Assembly: GCF_963169125.1 (NCBI RefSeq)
Contig: NC_084795.1
Coordinates: 258,473,042 to 258,537,041, forward strand
Origin: Humulus lupulus
Lineage: Eukaryota > Streptophyta > Magnoliopsida > Rosales > Cannabaceae
Direction: 5' to 3'
Length of the DNA stretch: 64,000 bases
Shown here: positions 22,034 to 33,751 of the stretch, in pieces
How the letters are laid out: the number at the start of each line of letters is the position of its first letter
Position numbering within the stretch: the stretch's first letter is position 1
Notes under the pieces: generated by a model
What the model saw: the letters and a program-made list of their open reading frames with translations, nothing else
The model's database searches: none
What the model was told of the DNA's origin: nothing
Made by a program: the position numbers and the translations under genes

Positions 22034-22470
22034 ATGCATGAGCGACCCGAGAATGCCCCAGTGGTTGGATCCACGTGGAAGTTGTATGTGGATGGGTCCT
22101 TCAATGTGAATGGAGCAGGAGCAGGCCTAATCTTTGTATCCCCTGAAGGGCACAAGGTCCACAGTGTCCTAAGGTTTGGGTTTGATGCCTCCAACAATGA
22201 GGCTGAGTACAAAACCCTTATTGCCAGACTCTGAGTTGCCTTAGAGCTCAAGTCTGGGAGCCTTGAGATTTTTCAGTGATTACCACCTTATACTGAATCA
22301 GGTCCTCAAAGAATGCCAGGTTTGGGGAACAAAGATGGCTGCATATTTAGCAAAGGCAAAGATTCAAGAGATTCTCCATCCGATAAGTAACGAGGAAACA
22401 TAACTATAACGCTGATGCCCTGGCCAAGCTTTCTACCACCAAGGATGTTGAGTTAATAAACGTGGCCCTG
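22034..22470 (+). pseudogene. Archaeal-like RNase H (aRNH), Tat element D
   Basis: The motif LYVDGSFNVNGAG keeps the first catalytic Asp, followed by FVSPEGHKV and ASNNEAEYKTLIARL, then a TGA near 22232 and out-of-frame remnants of the DSQ and AD-LA blocks up to about 22440. A better-kept first half than in element A, but truncated as a protein. Confidence 0.75.
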
Positions 22471-23499
22471 ATTGACTACTTAGTCGTGCCAAGCATCTCA
22501 ACTTCGAAGGAGGTAGAAGTAGTCCAGCCTCAGGATGGTTGGATGGAGCCTATTGTGAAGTACTTAGTCTCTGAAGAGTTACCGCAAGTCAAGAAAGCAG
22601 CTTGGAAGTGGCTTTACTAAGCACCTCGATACGTGATCGTGGAAAACAAGATGTACAGGTGAGGATATTCGTTACCGCTTCTCTGGTGTGCGTCCAAGAA
22701 AGATGCCAGCCTTATACTCCAAGAAGTACATAAGGGCTTTTACGAGGGCCATGACCGGGGCAGAGCCACGCCAAAATCTTGAGACAAGGGTACTTCTGGC
22801 CCACTATGAATGGTGATGCGATGGACTATGTCAAGAAGTGCGACAAGTGTCAATGTTTTTCCAACATACCTTGAGCTCACCCAGATGACAATTCCTTAGC
22901 CCTTTGCAGTCTAAGGGATTGACCTTATCAGGTCCTTGCCTACCGAAAAGGGGGGAGTGAAGTACCCTATTGTGGTGGTCGACTACTTCACGAAGTGGGT
23001 CGAAGTGAACCTCTCACTACGATAACTTCGAAGAAGGCGGCTAACTTCATCATAAAGAATATAGTTTTCCAATACGGGCTCACGAGGAAGATAGTCTCCG
23101 ACAACAACCTTCAATTCAACAGTGACTTGTTCGCTGACTTCTGTCAAAGGCGTGGAGTAATGAAGAGCTTCTCTTCCATAACCCACCCACAAGCAAACAG
23201 TCAAGTGGAAGCAATCAACAAGACACTTAAAGCAAACTTAAAGAAAAGGCTATAACAGGTGAAAGGTGATTGGCCCAAGGACCTGCCTAAAGCATTGTGG
23301 AGCTACAACACCACTGCTAGGACCTCTACTATCCACTCACCATTCTCCATGGGCTACGGATATGAAGCCATGCTTCTAGTCGAGGCAGAAATCTCCGCAC
23401 ACTGATAGGATACGTACGATCCGACCACGAACCATGCTTTACTCTGAGAGTCTCTGGACCTTGTGGAGGAGCTCCATGAAGCTTCATGGCTTCGAGTAT
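22471..23499 (+). pseudogene. Integrase of Tat element D, left part
   Basis: Fragments of the His/Cys finger (near 22720-22860), then KYPIVVVDYFTKWVE, and in a second frame (22995-23255) KIVSDNNLQFNSDLFADFC and HPQANSQVEAINKTLKANLK, which hold the second catalytic Asp and the Glu region. The sequence runs on through ALWSYNTTARTST to a point at 23494 where element B is inserted; its last five bases (23495-23499, AGTAT) are the TSD. The reading continues at 48580. Confidence 0.78.
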
Positions 23500-25866
23500 T
23501 GTAATGCACTGGATAGCCAAGACCGTCACACTATGTATATTAAATAGTTTTTAACTCACTAAATGAGTTATTAGGCCATAAATGTTCATCTAAGTGTTAT
23601 TAATGGGCCAGGGTTAAAATTTCGATCAAAAGGAATGGATATTTTATTAAAAACGTTAAACTGTACATGGGATCCCATAATAGTGTTTACAAAGTTCTTT
23701 ACAACCAAAAATGGTCATGACAATTCACCGACCTAAGTGGCAAACATAGGGCTAAACCCTAGCTCCCCTGAGAAACTTTGGTCATGGTGGTCAAGCGGCC
23801 GCATATGTACACGTCGCCACCTAAGTTGTCCACTCAAGGCTAGGTAAGCTTTTCTTTCCCTTTACCTGCACCACATAGCACCTGTGAGCCAAGGCTCAAC
23901 AAGAAAACTTATTGCATCCATACAAGTATCAATACATTATTTTGGAATCATTCTTGGGCCCACAACCCTAATCAGATGACCATGGTGTCATTCTGGGGTC
24001 ATATGCCCTGAATAGATGACCATGGAGTCATCCTGGGGTCCCTTGCCCTGAATAGATGACCATGGAATCATCCTGGGGTCCTATTCCCTAGCCATGTGAC
24101 CATCAAACCACCCTATGTCTTTTATCCCTAGCTCTGAGTAACTAGCCATAGAACTAGTCAAACTCTTTAGTTTTCTTCGACTATAGGGTCGTCCGAGCAT
24201 GTAAGGCTCTATTGAATAGAACTAATCATATCAACCAGCGCTCGATGGGCTATTGTTGCTCTTGACTCATAAGTCATTTCCATACGACCAGTGCTCAGCA
24301 CTATTGCCATTCCTAACAGATAAGTCAATGCTTTACGACCAGCTCTCAACACTATTTCCGTTTCTGACTGATAAGTCAGTGCCTTTCTCAAGTAAACAAT
24401 CCAACCAAGCATTCATAATGAAACAGGTATCCATATATAGAGCACTCAAGATGCTTCACCAATAATCATGTATGTCACATAATGGGTGTAGTTTTCTCAC
24501 CTTTGGCTTGAGCATAAAATAAATTAAGAACGACCCTTGAGCCCTTAGCGGTAACCTAATCATAACCAAATATGAAATCCCATAAAAAAATTGGTAATTA
24601 AAGGTTCTCGGATCAAGTCCTAGCCCTCGGGATCCTAAACTCTACTAAATCAGGCAGTAGATTCGATCCCGAGCCTTAAGGTTTGAAAACTGGTCCTTAA
24701 AATCAACATTGGCTCAAAAGAACCAGGCAGGCCGCGACCTACCCCCAAGGGTCGCGACACGCCTCCCAGACAGAAAGCCCCTTGTCTAGGTGCCAGGGAC
24801 AGGCCGCGACTTGGCCTTGAGGGTCATGGGATACTAGCTAGACAGAGCCCCAACATGGCTCTGGGGTTTTCTCAGGTCACAGGGCCCAAGAACACAGCCG
24901 TGACTTGACCTCGCAAACCCAGCACCCCTGTTTTCCTCAGCTCAAAACTCACCACAAATCACTTCCAATCAATCCCAAAATCAAAACCAAGACTCAACAC
25001 AACATTACCACCAAACAAGCAATAAAACCTAAGCTTAAAAACCCTTAAAACCCAATTCCATAATCAAACTTTCAAGCTTATAAAAAACATAAAAATAGAG
25101 GAAAAACTTCAAAATTCAAGCTTAGAACAAGTACCTCAATCACTGAATTATCCCTTAGCTTTACCCAATCAAGAACCTAACTCAAACTTAGCTTCAATTC
25201 CCTTAAACTTAGCTTCAAAATCAAACCAAGAGAGAGAGAAAAGAAGAATGATTATGAGAGAAGGAGAGCCCTGTTCTTTTAGTTTATTCCACAGCCTTCC
25301 CCCCTTGGTCAAGTCTATCTAATATCCTTAAATGGCAAGAATGCCCCTAGGGCCAACCTTCCCTCTCACAGCCACCCAAGGGTAGTTTGGTCATTAAAAC
25401 CTACCCCGTTAATCATAAGTAACATCTCACGATTCCTACCATTCCCAATATCCTAAAATAATTACCAAATCATTTACCATTACCTGCTCAAACATGGTAA
25501 TGTACTGAGCACCAAATTGCCCCTAGGCTCACCCCGAGCCCAGTAATTGACCCCGTTATGACTAAACCGCTAACTTGCTTCCTAGGATCATCTCATGCCG
25601 AATAACTTAAATATATCCACATAATAATGTGGTCTCACCCATATATCACATACATGCACATAAATATACAAATACGGCCTAACATGCCAAAATTATGAAA
25701 ATGCCCTTCTTATAAGAAATGACCCACATATATGCAAATACAGCCATATAATAATACAACCCATATAAGCATGCATATAATCATATAATAACACATTAAA
25801 CCCATTATTGCCCTTATGGCCCCTAATCCAGGCACAAAGCCAAATTACGGAATTTGGGACATTACA
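23500..25866 (-). mobile_element. 3' LTR of element B
   Basis: 2367 bp, forward-strand TGTAATGCAC to GGGACATTACA. The minus strand reads TGTAATGTCCCAAAT at the start and ends TTGGCTATCCAGTGCATTACA-like. Local units GATGACCATGGA...TCATCCTGGGGTC repeat near 23970-24110. An acceptor-donor motif, minus TGCAG|GTAAA, lies at 23866/23865, and a CCGCGAC/GTCGCGAC word module at about 24728-24915. Confidence 0.9.
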
Positions 25867-25881
25867 ACTATCCCCTCCTTA
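25867..25881 (-). other. Polypurine tract of element B
   Basis: The minus strand reads TAAGGAGGGGATAGT directly before the LTR, closely matching the tract of element C (AGGAGGGGATAGT) and that of F at 53554-53568. Confidence 0.85.
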
Positions 25882-25903
25882 CAGGAATTTCTTCCCCAAA
25901 ATT

Positions 25904-27036
25904 TTACCTGAATAGCTCGGGATACTGATTCTGCATATCTGACTCCAGCTCCCATGTCGCTTCCTCGACCTTGTTGTTCCTCCACAATACCTTAACCAAA
26001 GGTATAGTTTTTTTTCTCAGTACCTTGTCATTTCTGTCTAGTATCTGGACTGGCTGTTCCTCATAGGAGAGATCTGCCTCAAGCTCCACATCCTCATAAC
26101 TCAACACCTCAGTCACATCTCACACATACTTCCGAAGAGCTGAAATATGAAATACATTATGCACGACCGACAATGCCGGTGGTAAGGCCAACCTATAGGC
26201 CACCAACCAATCCTCTCCAAGATCTCAAATGGATCTATGAATCTAGGGCTCAACTTTCCCTTCTTTCCAAATCTTCTCACCCATTTCCATGGTGAGACTC
26301 TAAGGAAGACATATTCTCCCACTTGGAACTACACGTTCCTACATTTGAGAACAGTATAACTTTTCTGTCTGCTTTGAAAAGCAAGCTTCCGAGCTCTGAT
26401 ATTCTCAATGGCCTCATTGGTCCTCTAAACTGCTTCAGGACCTAAGTATCTCCTTTCTTCTGTCTCATCCCAATGAATGGGAAACCTGAATTTCCTACCA
26501 TACATCATCTCATAAGGAGCCGCCCCAATGTTCAATTGATAGTTGTTGTTGTAGGGAAACTCTATCAAAGGAAGATACTTACTCCAGGACCCACCAAAGT
26601 CCAGCACAAATGCTCGCAGCATGTCTTCTAATATCTGGATCGTCCCCTCAGATTGTCCATCTGTCTTAGGATGATAAGTAGTATTGAACTTCAATTGTGT
26701 ACCCATGGGCTTCTGTAAACTTCCCCAAAACTTGGAAGTAAATGTGGGGTCCCAATCTAACACGATCGACCTCAGAACCCCATGAAGGTGCACTATCTCT
26801 CTCACATAGAGTTATGTGTACTGGTCTACTGTATACATTGTCCTCACTAGTAATAAGTGAGCTGACTTGGTGTATCTATCAACGATAACCCACACCGAAT
26901 CATGTTGACCCATAGTCCTGGGTCATCCCACAATGAAATCCATTGTGATGTCCTCCCATTTTCACTATGGGATGTCCAGAGGATGTAATAGCCCTACTGG
27001 TCTCTGATGCTCAACCTTGACTTGTTGACGTGTCAA
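25904..27036 (-). pseudogene. Integrase core and chromodomain-like tail, element B (left part)
   Basis: The minus strand gives, from right to left, [16 protein letters not shown] sequence near 26850-26900, the core with DWDPTFTSKFWGSLQ, HPKTDGQSEGTIQILEDML and YEMMYGRKFRFPIHWDE (26425-26805), then RFGKKGKLSPRFIDPFEILE (26113-26322) and a tail ending EEATWELESDMQNQYPELF (25904-26116). Frame changes separate the pieces. The remainder of integrase, including its zinc-finger part, lies at 40903 and beyond, on the other side of element C. The last five bases are C's TSD. Confidence 0.85.
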
Positions 27037-28590
27037 TGTAACGACCCAAATCCGCTAATAAGGCTTAAGGGCCTCTATTAGTGTGCCGGGAGGGCATAAA
27101 TGGGATTAGAGTGAATACCATTGACTTAAATGTGTGAATATGTGATTGATGATGATTATATGATAATTAATGATATTATGTGATAATATGAAATATTTAT
27201 GTGATGTATGTGAGAACCACATTATTTTGTGGCCAGGTTCATAGAGCGCAACTTGAGACGATCCTAGGGTCAGATAACAGGAAAAATCACAACGGGACTT
27301 AAGATATGACTTTGGACAAGTCAAAGGTATGTTATGTATCGGGTATCTATTTGGACTAACGGGTTATGAAAATAAATATATGGAGATATATTTGAGGTTA
27401 GGATGTCTACGTGGGAATACTGGGGGAATTTACCGTTTTGGTCTCGGGGACGGTTCCGGCACCCCGAGCCTTGTGATTAACTTAATGAGTGGGACAAAAG
27501 CTAGGAAGCCTTTAGGAAAAAAAGATAAACTGACCTTATTTTCTTCCTTTAGTTTAGTCTTCTCTCTCAAGGAACATTCAAGAAATACTCAAGGGGAAAA
27601 ACAGGGGAAAATTCATGAGAAGTTGGAGCTGTAGATTGCTGGGAACGCAGAGGAATTCAAGGGTAAACTTGAGGCTTAGCTCAGTGAATAATCCAGGACT
27701 AAATCAGAGCTAAGGTAAGCACTTAATTTCCTTTTCTGTGATTTGAACTTCTGGGTTTTCTTGTTGGGTTATTGAAGAGGCTATGGCTTTATATTTGAAG
27801 GCAGAATTGAGGAGGAAACATGGGGATTTTGTTAGGTTTTGGCTTGGTGAAGTGGTTCAGGAGAAGAGGTAAGTTTCAACCCATGATTTAAAAGTTTTAA
27901 TTTGGATTTGAATGGCTGGTTTAGGTGTTTATAGCTTTTGAGTTTCAGAAATTTGAAAGAGGAGATTAGTGTATGTTAGGCTGAGTTTCCTGTGGAATTA
28001 TGTGGTTTAAGTCATGCCAAAGGAGTTGGGGTTAATTAGTTATGAGTTGGGGAGCTTTGGGATGGTTTAAGGTGAGGATTTGAGCTTTAAAGTGATGGGT
28101 TTTCTGGGCACGAAGGGAAGGGTCGCGGCTCTATTCTAGATCGTTAAGGCCCTAGGATGAAGATGAGCCAAGGGGGCTCGGCCAAAGGTGAGCGCCGCGG
28201 CGCCCAAGGCAAGGGCTGCGGCGTGTGTCCTCTTTCAGGGGTGGTCTTTGGCTCTATTTGAGGCTAGGGTTGCAGCTATGCTTCAATGGCCGCAGCCCTT
28301 GGTTGTGCACATGAACTTTTGAGGGTTTTAGGCATGGGAATGTGGTCTAGTTTGCTCGGGATTGATTTAATCACCGTGCTTGGTGAAATTCGGATTCCCG
28401 GGAGTTAGTTTTGTAACCGGAAACCTATATTCGAGTATTAATGGAACCCTATACTGTGGTTGTGACAAGGTGATAAAGGCTTAGGCTCGGGATCGGATCG
28501 TGCTTGAGGGGCGTTGCTCATAATCAATAACCGTACAGACTAAAGGTAAGAAAACTGCACCACGTTGAATATATGTGACGGGACTAAATG

Positions 28591-31500
28591 TGTAACGTCC
28601 TACGTTTTTGGGTACCTTTAAACGACTCGAGTCGGGATTTTTCCCCCGGGTTAAGAATATTATTTTAAATAATATTATATTTTGTTTGTAAGTATTCCAT
28701 GAGTTATTGCTAGCCAAAATATGAATTTTGTGACTTTAAAAGTCAAGATAAGACTTTCGGTCCTGGACCGACACAAAAACCCTGATCGGGTAAAAATCTC
28801 GGAAAATAAAACGAAAAATCATGGCAATTATATTTTGGGCATAAAATACATTCATAAAAGTTAAAGTTTGGTCAAAAATAATAAACCTAAAAGAAAATGG
28901 AAATTTTAAGGCATTTTGTGGTAAATGCCTAATTTTGCCGAAATGGGGAATTTTATTCCATGAATGGACCTTAGTTTAAATTTTATTATGTGATTAATTA
29001 AATTAAATGTGAGAGACATTAAATTTAATTAATTAATGTTAAGTTTGGTGATTAAAACTTAATAAGAGTGAAAAATGTGTCAAAAGCCAATTTGGACTTT
29101 TCTTCTTATGAAACCTTTATTAACCTTTATTAAAAAAAATAAAAATTAATGATCACATATATGGAAAAGGGTGGCCGGCCATGTGGTCTTTTAGAGTTGT
29201 GTGAACCCAATTTTATAAAATTCAAATCCCATTTAATTAAGAAGTCAAGTGGGCAAGTGGGTAGAAAAGCACTCAAGTGTTTTGTGATATTTTGAAGAGT
29301 ATTGTGAGCTATTCTAACCCCCAAACCGATCCCCAAACTCTCTCATTCACTCTCATCTGATTTTTGGAGACTCTCTCAAGTGTTCTCTCCATTTTCAACC
29401 CCAAGAACACCAAAGAAACTTGGAAGCTAAGTCTTGGTCTAGGAAGGGTTTTCCCTAAGGTAAAGTCTCATTAATCTAGACTTTTGTCAAGTTTTAATCA
29501 TAGAGTTTCAAATAGATAATTACCTATGTTGTTGGGGGAAGTTGGTTAGGGTTTTTGAAAGGTTTTGAAGGAGTCAAAGCTTATAGGAAGGTCCAAACCT
29601 TAAGCAAGAACACCAAAGAGGTAAAAAGTTTACTTTTGATGATTTTGTTGTAGGGTTTTTAGTTTTAAGCATTATTTTGTATATCTAATGCTTAAAGTTT
29701 CTTGTTGGTGATGTAATAAGGTTATGGTAGTTGTTTAATAATTTTTATGATGCATGTGTATTGATTTTTGAAAATCGGAACCAAAACCCCCAAGGGTTTT
29801 GTAGGATACCCTAAAACAAAACATGTTTTAAGCTGTGACTTCCAAGGGGTCAAGCAGCCACTGTATATTGTTTTTGTAAAATTTAAATTGTACTGTGATG
29901 TTGTTGAGATTTAGTACATAAAATTTAGCTTTTGAAACACTAAAAAATGTTTAGAAATGAGTAAGTTATGCTATTTCAAAGTTTAGGTAAAAATCTGTTT
30001 TTTCGTATTCTTATTTTTGGAACCAAGTTTGGACAGCCACTGTATAGGGAAAATGACCCCATTTTTTTCTAAAATTTTGTAGACATATTTTTGGCATAAC
30101 CTATTATTCCACTGTAAAATTTGGTAAGAAAATATTGAACGGTTTGAAAGTTATTAACTGTCAAAGTTTGGAAAAAATAAGGACTTGAAAATAAGGTCAT
30201 TTTTACCTCATTGTTGGAAAATGATTTCACCAATCAAAAATGCTCATTTTGACCTAAGATTTTACAAAGACCTGAATGGCATAACAAAAATGGAATTGGG
30301 AAATTTTGGTATCAATTGGGTAAGTAAATTTCAAGTTATGAACTAACGAAGTATGTAGTTAAAAATGTGAAAAATAGGTTTTTCACACTTAGTGTAAAAA
30401 TGAGATTTTGGAACATAAGGTAAAAAGTAAAATTTTGCTTATTTCAAGATATAAATTGATAAGTCTTGAAATCATATTTTCACTAAAATTACCCCTTTGA
30501 GTTTAAATGAATTATTTTTATTAAAGAGTTTTTATTCTTTCTAAAAATAAGAGATTTAATTTATTAATAGTTAATAAATTAAAAGAGGGTTTAAAACCCT
30601 ATATTTTGAGAAAATAATTAAATGAATTATTTTTCTAGTAAGTAAAAATTGATTAATTGCTTTTGGAAAATTAATTAGTCAAGATGAGAAATTTATAATG
30701 GTTTTCCTAATTAAGACAAATTAGGAAATTTTCTTAAATCGGTTTTTAGATATTAAAACCTTAAGAAAACTAAAAGGAAAATTTAAAGAGTTTATTTTCT
30801 TTAAAAATAATTAAAGAATTTATTTGTATTTTCTGGATATAATACCGGCTAAAATCTTACATATTTTAACCGACTAGTCGAAAGTGCGGGTTAATAGTGA
30901 TACCTTGAAAGAATAAGATTTTTAGCAGGTTGTGGGGAAATACCATTGTGATACCCGAGCCTAGGTATCGAGACCTTAGGATAGGTCTCCCCGAGACTTA
31001 GGGTTTAGTCTCGAATATTTTGTATGACTTTCCTTAATAGGTTGAAAACCAAATAAGGATTATAAATCCTTACAAATGACTTTTATTAAAATGACCAAAC
31101 TGCCCAAAATAATAATAATGAATTATGAGTGCCATAATTAATCCGAGTATACTGTATGGATAACTACAGTATTGGCTAAGCGTAACTGGACTGAACGTTG
31201 GAGGGTGAAAACCTGCTGAGCGCTAAGGACTCCAAGTAAGTCAACTTATATTGTATGGCTGCAACATGAAATGATTATTGGCTTGTATGTTAGTATAGGG
31301 ATACATGCATATATATAGACTGTCATAGAAAGTTGCTTAGAGACGTTAGTCTAGTGAGTGCTGATTTAGAAAATATGAACGGTAGAAGTCCGTCATATCC
31401 TAGACGGTTGATCCCCGTCACACTGCTTGATTTTATTTATGTCCGGTTCATTACCGCGACGAGTGGCCATGAGATGAGGATAAGCTGGTTAAACCTAGGG

Positions 31501-32502
31501 GCGCCAAGATAAATGGGACCTAGGGGCCCTCATGCTTACTTAATCATTGGACGGTTAGAATCCGAGCAAGTGCTCTGATAAGTTATTCCCGGATAGCAGC
31601 CGTGAATATTGGCCATTCAGTGAGAGTGCCTAGAGATACTAGGGGTTGCCAAGATTGAGTGAGGCTGAACACCCTAGGGGCAACTACTCACCAGCACCAC
31701 TGATTAACAGAGAAGTCTCCGTAAAACCGTGAAAATTGGATTACACTCTTGGATAAGTAACGATGCCCTAGGTAACACGATAGTTACCCTTGATGAAAAT
31801 ATTTATTGGCTAGATCTTAGTGTGGAGACTCGGTTCTCTTTTACAGATTAGCAATTATGTTGGAGGGCGCGTTACGCCTGAATTGTTGGAAATTTTCGAG
31901 CGTTGGTCTCGAGTTATATTGTGATATAATATATCTTCTTGCTCTGGGATTTTATGAGTACAGGGATATAATTGTTGGTAAGATATAGTTGTGATATAAT
32001 ATATCTGCTTGTTCTGGGATTTTTTGAGTGCACGATTTTTATCTAGATATGAATTAATTTATCCTTGGTTATCAGGCATGACCATAAGTTTGCCAGGACG
32101 CTTTAGCGTTCTTGAAATTGATTGTGTAGGGTCCGGATGGGTCCGGAACCCTAATTCTCTATATGCTTTGTTTGAAAATTGATCTTACTAAGCGTTTTCG
32201 CTTACCTAGTTGTTTCATGTTGTAGGTAAGTGCAAGGGCAAGGTAGAGCAGCGCTGGAGTCTTCCTTGCAAATGTACATGTGGACCGACCTTTTGAGAAG
32301 CCTTTTTATTTTTGGAAATGTTGTGTAATTTTCCTAAACTAGGCTCACTCTAATCTTTATAAAACATGTTTGTAACTAAATGTTAAGTATGGCCATACGA
32401 CTTTTTAAAAAGTTTTTTTTTCTATGGGTTTTTGAGACATTTTGTTAAATGAAAACATTTATATTTCCGCATTATCGAGTCTTGAAAATCCGGGTCGTTA
32501 CA
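28591..32502 (+). mobile_element. Solo LTR E, 3.9 kb, unclassified Ty3/gypsy family
   Basis: A 3912-bp insertion starting TGTAACGTCCTACG and ending CCGGGTCGTTACA, with TSD AAATG (28586-28590) and AAAGG (32503-32507), one mismatch. The host sequence in the other LTR of C reads continuously across the site. It contains no coding domain and no second copy of its own start, so it is a solo LTR of an unusually long LTR. Its ends TGTAACG and CGTTACA and its 3' block TTGTAGGTAAGTGCAAGGGCA match the Tekay-type LTRs here, so it is probably a distant relative. A 40-bp direct repeat lies at 31921-31960 and 31991-32030. Confidence 0.82.
31921..32030 (+). repeat. Tandem duplication inside LTR E
   Basis: Two 40-bp copies (31921-31960 and 31991-32030) share GTGATATAATATATCT and CTGGGATTTT with four mismatches, at 70-bp spacing. 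Confidence 0.8.
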
Positions 32503-33280
32503 AAAGGCTCCCTATTGTAATTGCTTGAAATGATGGTATTATGCCATGCAAGCTATTTAGTGAACCAGCGGCCTAAGGGTGCCATGGGTTACACTAGCGC
32601 ACAGGGTGTGGCTCGGCCACTGGTAGCCGAGGACAGCTTATTATGCACTGAGCTCGGTTTAAGCGGGCCGGAGTCAGTGGGTTAAGCAGAGGGTGAGGCC
32701 TAAGTCGTCGGCCCTGGATATTATGTGATATGAGTGATATAAATGATTGATTGTATCCTGAGTCTGAGTATATGTGCTGAATGTCTATTGCGAGTTATTT
32801 GATAAAAGTTCATGCTTGATGAATTAACTGTCTGGTATCATTGATTGTATTGTAAATGATGTTTTCTTGTTGGGCCTTGGCTCACGGGTGCTACATGTTG
32901 CAGGTAAAGGCAAGGGTAAGCTCGAACAGCCCTGATTGGAGAGCTCTGCAGGGTGAATGTACATGGCAGGCCGCTCAGCCGCCACGGTTGAGGAGATTAC
33001 AGGGACAAGAGGACCAGAACCTTGTATTTTGCCTTAGTATGGCTAATGTTTACTTTTAACTGTTGAGTTTTGCAAACCAGCTTTTAAACACTGATCTTTT
33101 GGGGATCCCTTCTGTAAACTGTTTATAATTTATAAAATGTATCTTTTGAGGCCAAAATGTCTTTTAACCCTAGAACACTGAAGCTAATGACACGTTTTTT
33201 AAATTAATGACTTGATTAGCAAGTCTCGCACTTTATAAGTACACAGTGTAGCAGTCTTGGCTATCCAGGGCGTTACAACT

Positions 33281-33292
33281 TCGTATCAAAGC
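33281..33292 (+). other. Primer-binding site of element C
   Basis: TCGTATCAAAGC lies four bases after the LTR end. It matches TGGTATCAGAGC, complementary to the 3' end of initiator Met-tRNA, at 10 of 12 positions. Element B keeps the exact 12-mer, so the two changes are mutations in C. Confidence 0.85.
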
Positions 33293-33751
33293 GTCCTAGG
33301 TTTAAGGGTTCCTGCAGACAAGCTGGACATGTACATTCGCTGCTAGAGACATTCTCAGATCAGGGTTCGGTAATGTGTATATGTGCTTATGTGCCTGAAG
33401 TGAGCTATGAATGTTGTTATTTATTGGATTATTAGGAAGCATGGGATACTGATAGGGCCTAGCCCTTGACTGCTGTGTGAAAATATTGAGGCATGTTTAT
33501 TAACATTGACGTGCATGTAAATGAGTATATGGATGATTAATTGTATGTAGTGCATGAATGAATGCTTGATTTGCAGTCATTGTGTAGTGAGACTGGGGGC
33601 GTGCTTGTAAGCAGCCAGTGCATGAGAATGGATGGTTATATGATGATTGTTTGAGAGTGGTTGCGTTTTACTGGTGGATCTTGGAAAAGCTTTTACCCTG
33701 TCATCATGGTCAAACTGCCGAGTCGTTATTTGCAGATTGACTTGGATAGCT
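33293..33751 (+). other. Leader between primer site and gag, element C
   Basis: Untranslated leader of about 460 bp. It includes CTTAT/CATGAATG-type repeats and a TGCAG shortly before the gag ATG. No coding domain. Confidence 0.6.

Larger units (their letters stand above)
27037..33277 (+). mobile_element. 5' LTR of element C, with solo LTR E inside
   Basis: Begins TGTAACGACCCAAATCC and ends CCAGGGCGTTACA. It is split by element E at 28591-32502. Conserved Tekay blocks are present: TAAAGGTAAGAAAACTGCACC-like sequence, GCTCACGGGTGCTACATG and an acceptor-donor motif TTGCAG|GTAAAG at 32903/32904. A GC-rich word module (GGTCGCGGC, GCGCCGCGGCGCC, GGGCTGCGGCG) lies at about 28118-28310. Confidence 0.93.
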
